Part shown: piece by piece, positions 4,693 through 5,286 of the stretch
Layout of the letters: each line of letters begins with the position of its first letter
How positions within the stretch are numbered: the stretch's first letter is position 1
Assembly (NCBI GenBank): GCA_030591905.1
Contig: JAUVAE010000054.1
Coordinates: 1-5,286, forward strand
DNA from: Candidatus Komeilibacteria bacterium
Lineage (GTDB): Bacteria; Patescibacteriota; Patescibacteriia; UBA1558; S5-K13
Reading direction: 5' to 3'
DNA length: 5,286 nucleotides
Position numbers and translations under genes: made by a program
Notes under the pieces: generated by a model
The model's database searches: none
What the model saw: the letters and a program-made list of their open reading frames with translations, nothing else
Told to the model about the DNA's origin: nothing

Positions 4693-5286
4693 ATGATTAA
4701 TACAACACCATTAGCAGATAGAATGCGTCCTGAAAATTTAAAGGATTTTTTTGGTCAGGAAGAAATAGTGGGTAAAGATTCTTTATTAAAAAAAGCTATA
4801 GAATCTGATCAATTACCTTCCATAATTTTATGGGGACCTCCGGGAAGTGGAAAAACCACTTTGGCTTTTATTATTGCTAGAAAAACTAAATCAGATTTTT
4901 TACAAATTTCTGCAGCAACTAGTGGAATTAAAGATTTAAAAGAAGTAATTTCTAAAGCAGAAGAAAGTAAGAGATTAGGTATTCCCACTATACTTTTTAT
5001 AGATGAAATACATCGTTGGAATAAAAAGCAACAAGATGCTTTACTTCCATATGTGGAAAAAGGAACTATTACTTTAATTGGGGCTACTACTGAAAATCCG
5101 AGTTTTGAAGTTATTAGTGCTTTATTATCTCGTTGTCGAGTTTTTGTTTTAAAGAGTTTAAATGTAGAACAATTAATTAAAATTTTAAAGAATGCTATTA
5201 AAGATAAGAAAAAGGGATTAGGAAATTCAGAATTAAAAGTTACTTTATTAGTTTTAAAAATTTTAGCCCAAATGAGTAATGGTGAT
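4693..5286 (+). CDS. rarA: RarA/MgsA replication-associated recombination AAA+ ATPase (3' partial)
   Basis: RarA (MgsA) is a clamp-loader-like AAA+ ATPase acting at stalled replication forks and single-strand DNA gaps, related to eukaryotic WRNIP1/Mgs1. The first 198 residues are present; the family is usually 400-450 residues, and the frame is open to the window end. The N-terminus PLADRMRPENLKDFFGQ (6-22) is diagnostic. Walker A is GPPGSGKTT (48-56), Walker B is ILFIDEIHRWN (100-110) with D104 and E105, sensor 1 is GATTENPSF (130-138), and the arginine-finger region is SALLSRCRVF (142-151). All visible motifs are intact. The ATG at 4693 precedes the conserved region by five codons; the next in-frame Met (residue 11) would cut into it, so 4693 is preferred. 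There is no Shine-Dalgarno sequence, and the likely promoter leaves a very short leader. It is divergent from the minus-strand orphan gene. Confidence 0.95.
   Translation, partial: MINTTPLADRMRPENLKDFFGQEEIVGKDSLLKKAIESDQLPSIILWGPPGSGKTTLAFIIARKTKSDFLQISAATSGIKDLKEVISKAEESKRLGIPTILFIDEIHRWNKKQQDALLPYVEKGTITLIGATTENPSFEVISALLSRCRVFVLKSLNVEQLIKILKNAIKDKKKGLGNSELKVTLLVLKILAQMSNGD

Noticed and set aside
1..5286. Alternative genetic code (UGA as glycine or tryptophan)
   Set aside because: No gene uses TGA as its stop, but none contains an in-frame TGA either, and glycines and tryptophans use GGN and TGG. The standard code explains everything.
1..5286. CRISPR array, tRNA or rRNA genes, riboswitch
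   Set aside because: No regularly spaced direct repeats, no cloverleaf-like or rRNA-like sequence, and no leader longer than about 30 nt with structured sequence was seen.

Overview
The window is strongly AT-rich (roughly 30% GC by eye) and gene-dense, with lysine- and isoleucine-rich proteins. Most genes lack a canonical Shine-Dalgarno sequence, and the stops used are TAA and TAG. No in-frame TGA occurs in any gene, so the standard bacterial code fits and there is no sign of the UGA-to-glycine code of Gracilibacteria/SR1. AT richness, a UvrD helicase fused to an Fe-S nuclease, a small GIY-YIG gene and a minimal DUF721 protein together suggest a candidate-phyla-radiation (Patescibacteria-like) bacterium. 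This placement is an inference; no rRNA or marker gene is present to prove it.

Layout. Bases 1-2787 hold the 3' part of a large UvrD/PcrA-type helicase with a C-terminal RecB/AddB-like PD-(D/E)XK nuclease and a four-cysteine Fe-S motif; its N-terminus (Walker A) lies outside the window. A good sigma70-type promoter (2791-2819) then starts a tight plus-strand set: a soluble GGDEF diguanylate cyclase (2856-3662), a small GIY-YIG nuclease (3690-3947) and a DUF721/DciA-like protein (3963-4259). A hairpin terminator with T-runs on both strands (about 4279-4310) separates this set from a convergent orphan gene of 90 codons on the minus strand (4319-4591). That orphan has its own near-consensus promoter and a GGAGG ribosome binding site. 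A 101-bp divergent intergenic region follows, and then the 5' part of rarA/mgsA (4693 to the window end).

The helicase-nuclease, the DciA-like protein (replicative helicase loading) and RarA (stalled-fork handling) all point to replication and repair. The diguanylate cyclase and the minus-strand orphan do not obviously belong to that theme.

The most notable structure is around the GIY-YIG gene. It is bracketed by a 13-bp inverted repeat (3663-3675 and 3945-3957, 12 of 13 matching) that starts right after the stop codon of the upstream gene and ends 5 bp before the start codon of the downstream gene. The gene's own stop codon lies inside the right repeat, and that repeat also holds the G-rich stretch placed as the Shine-Dalgarno of the DUF721 gene. 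This looks like a compact one-gene, possibly mobile cassette of about 295 bp.
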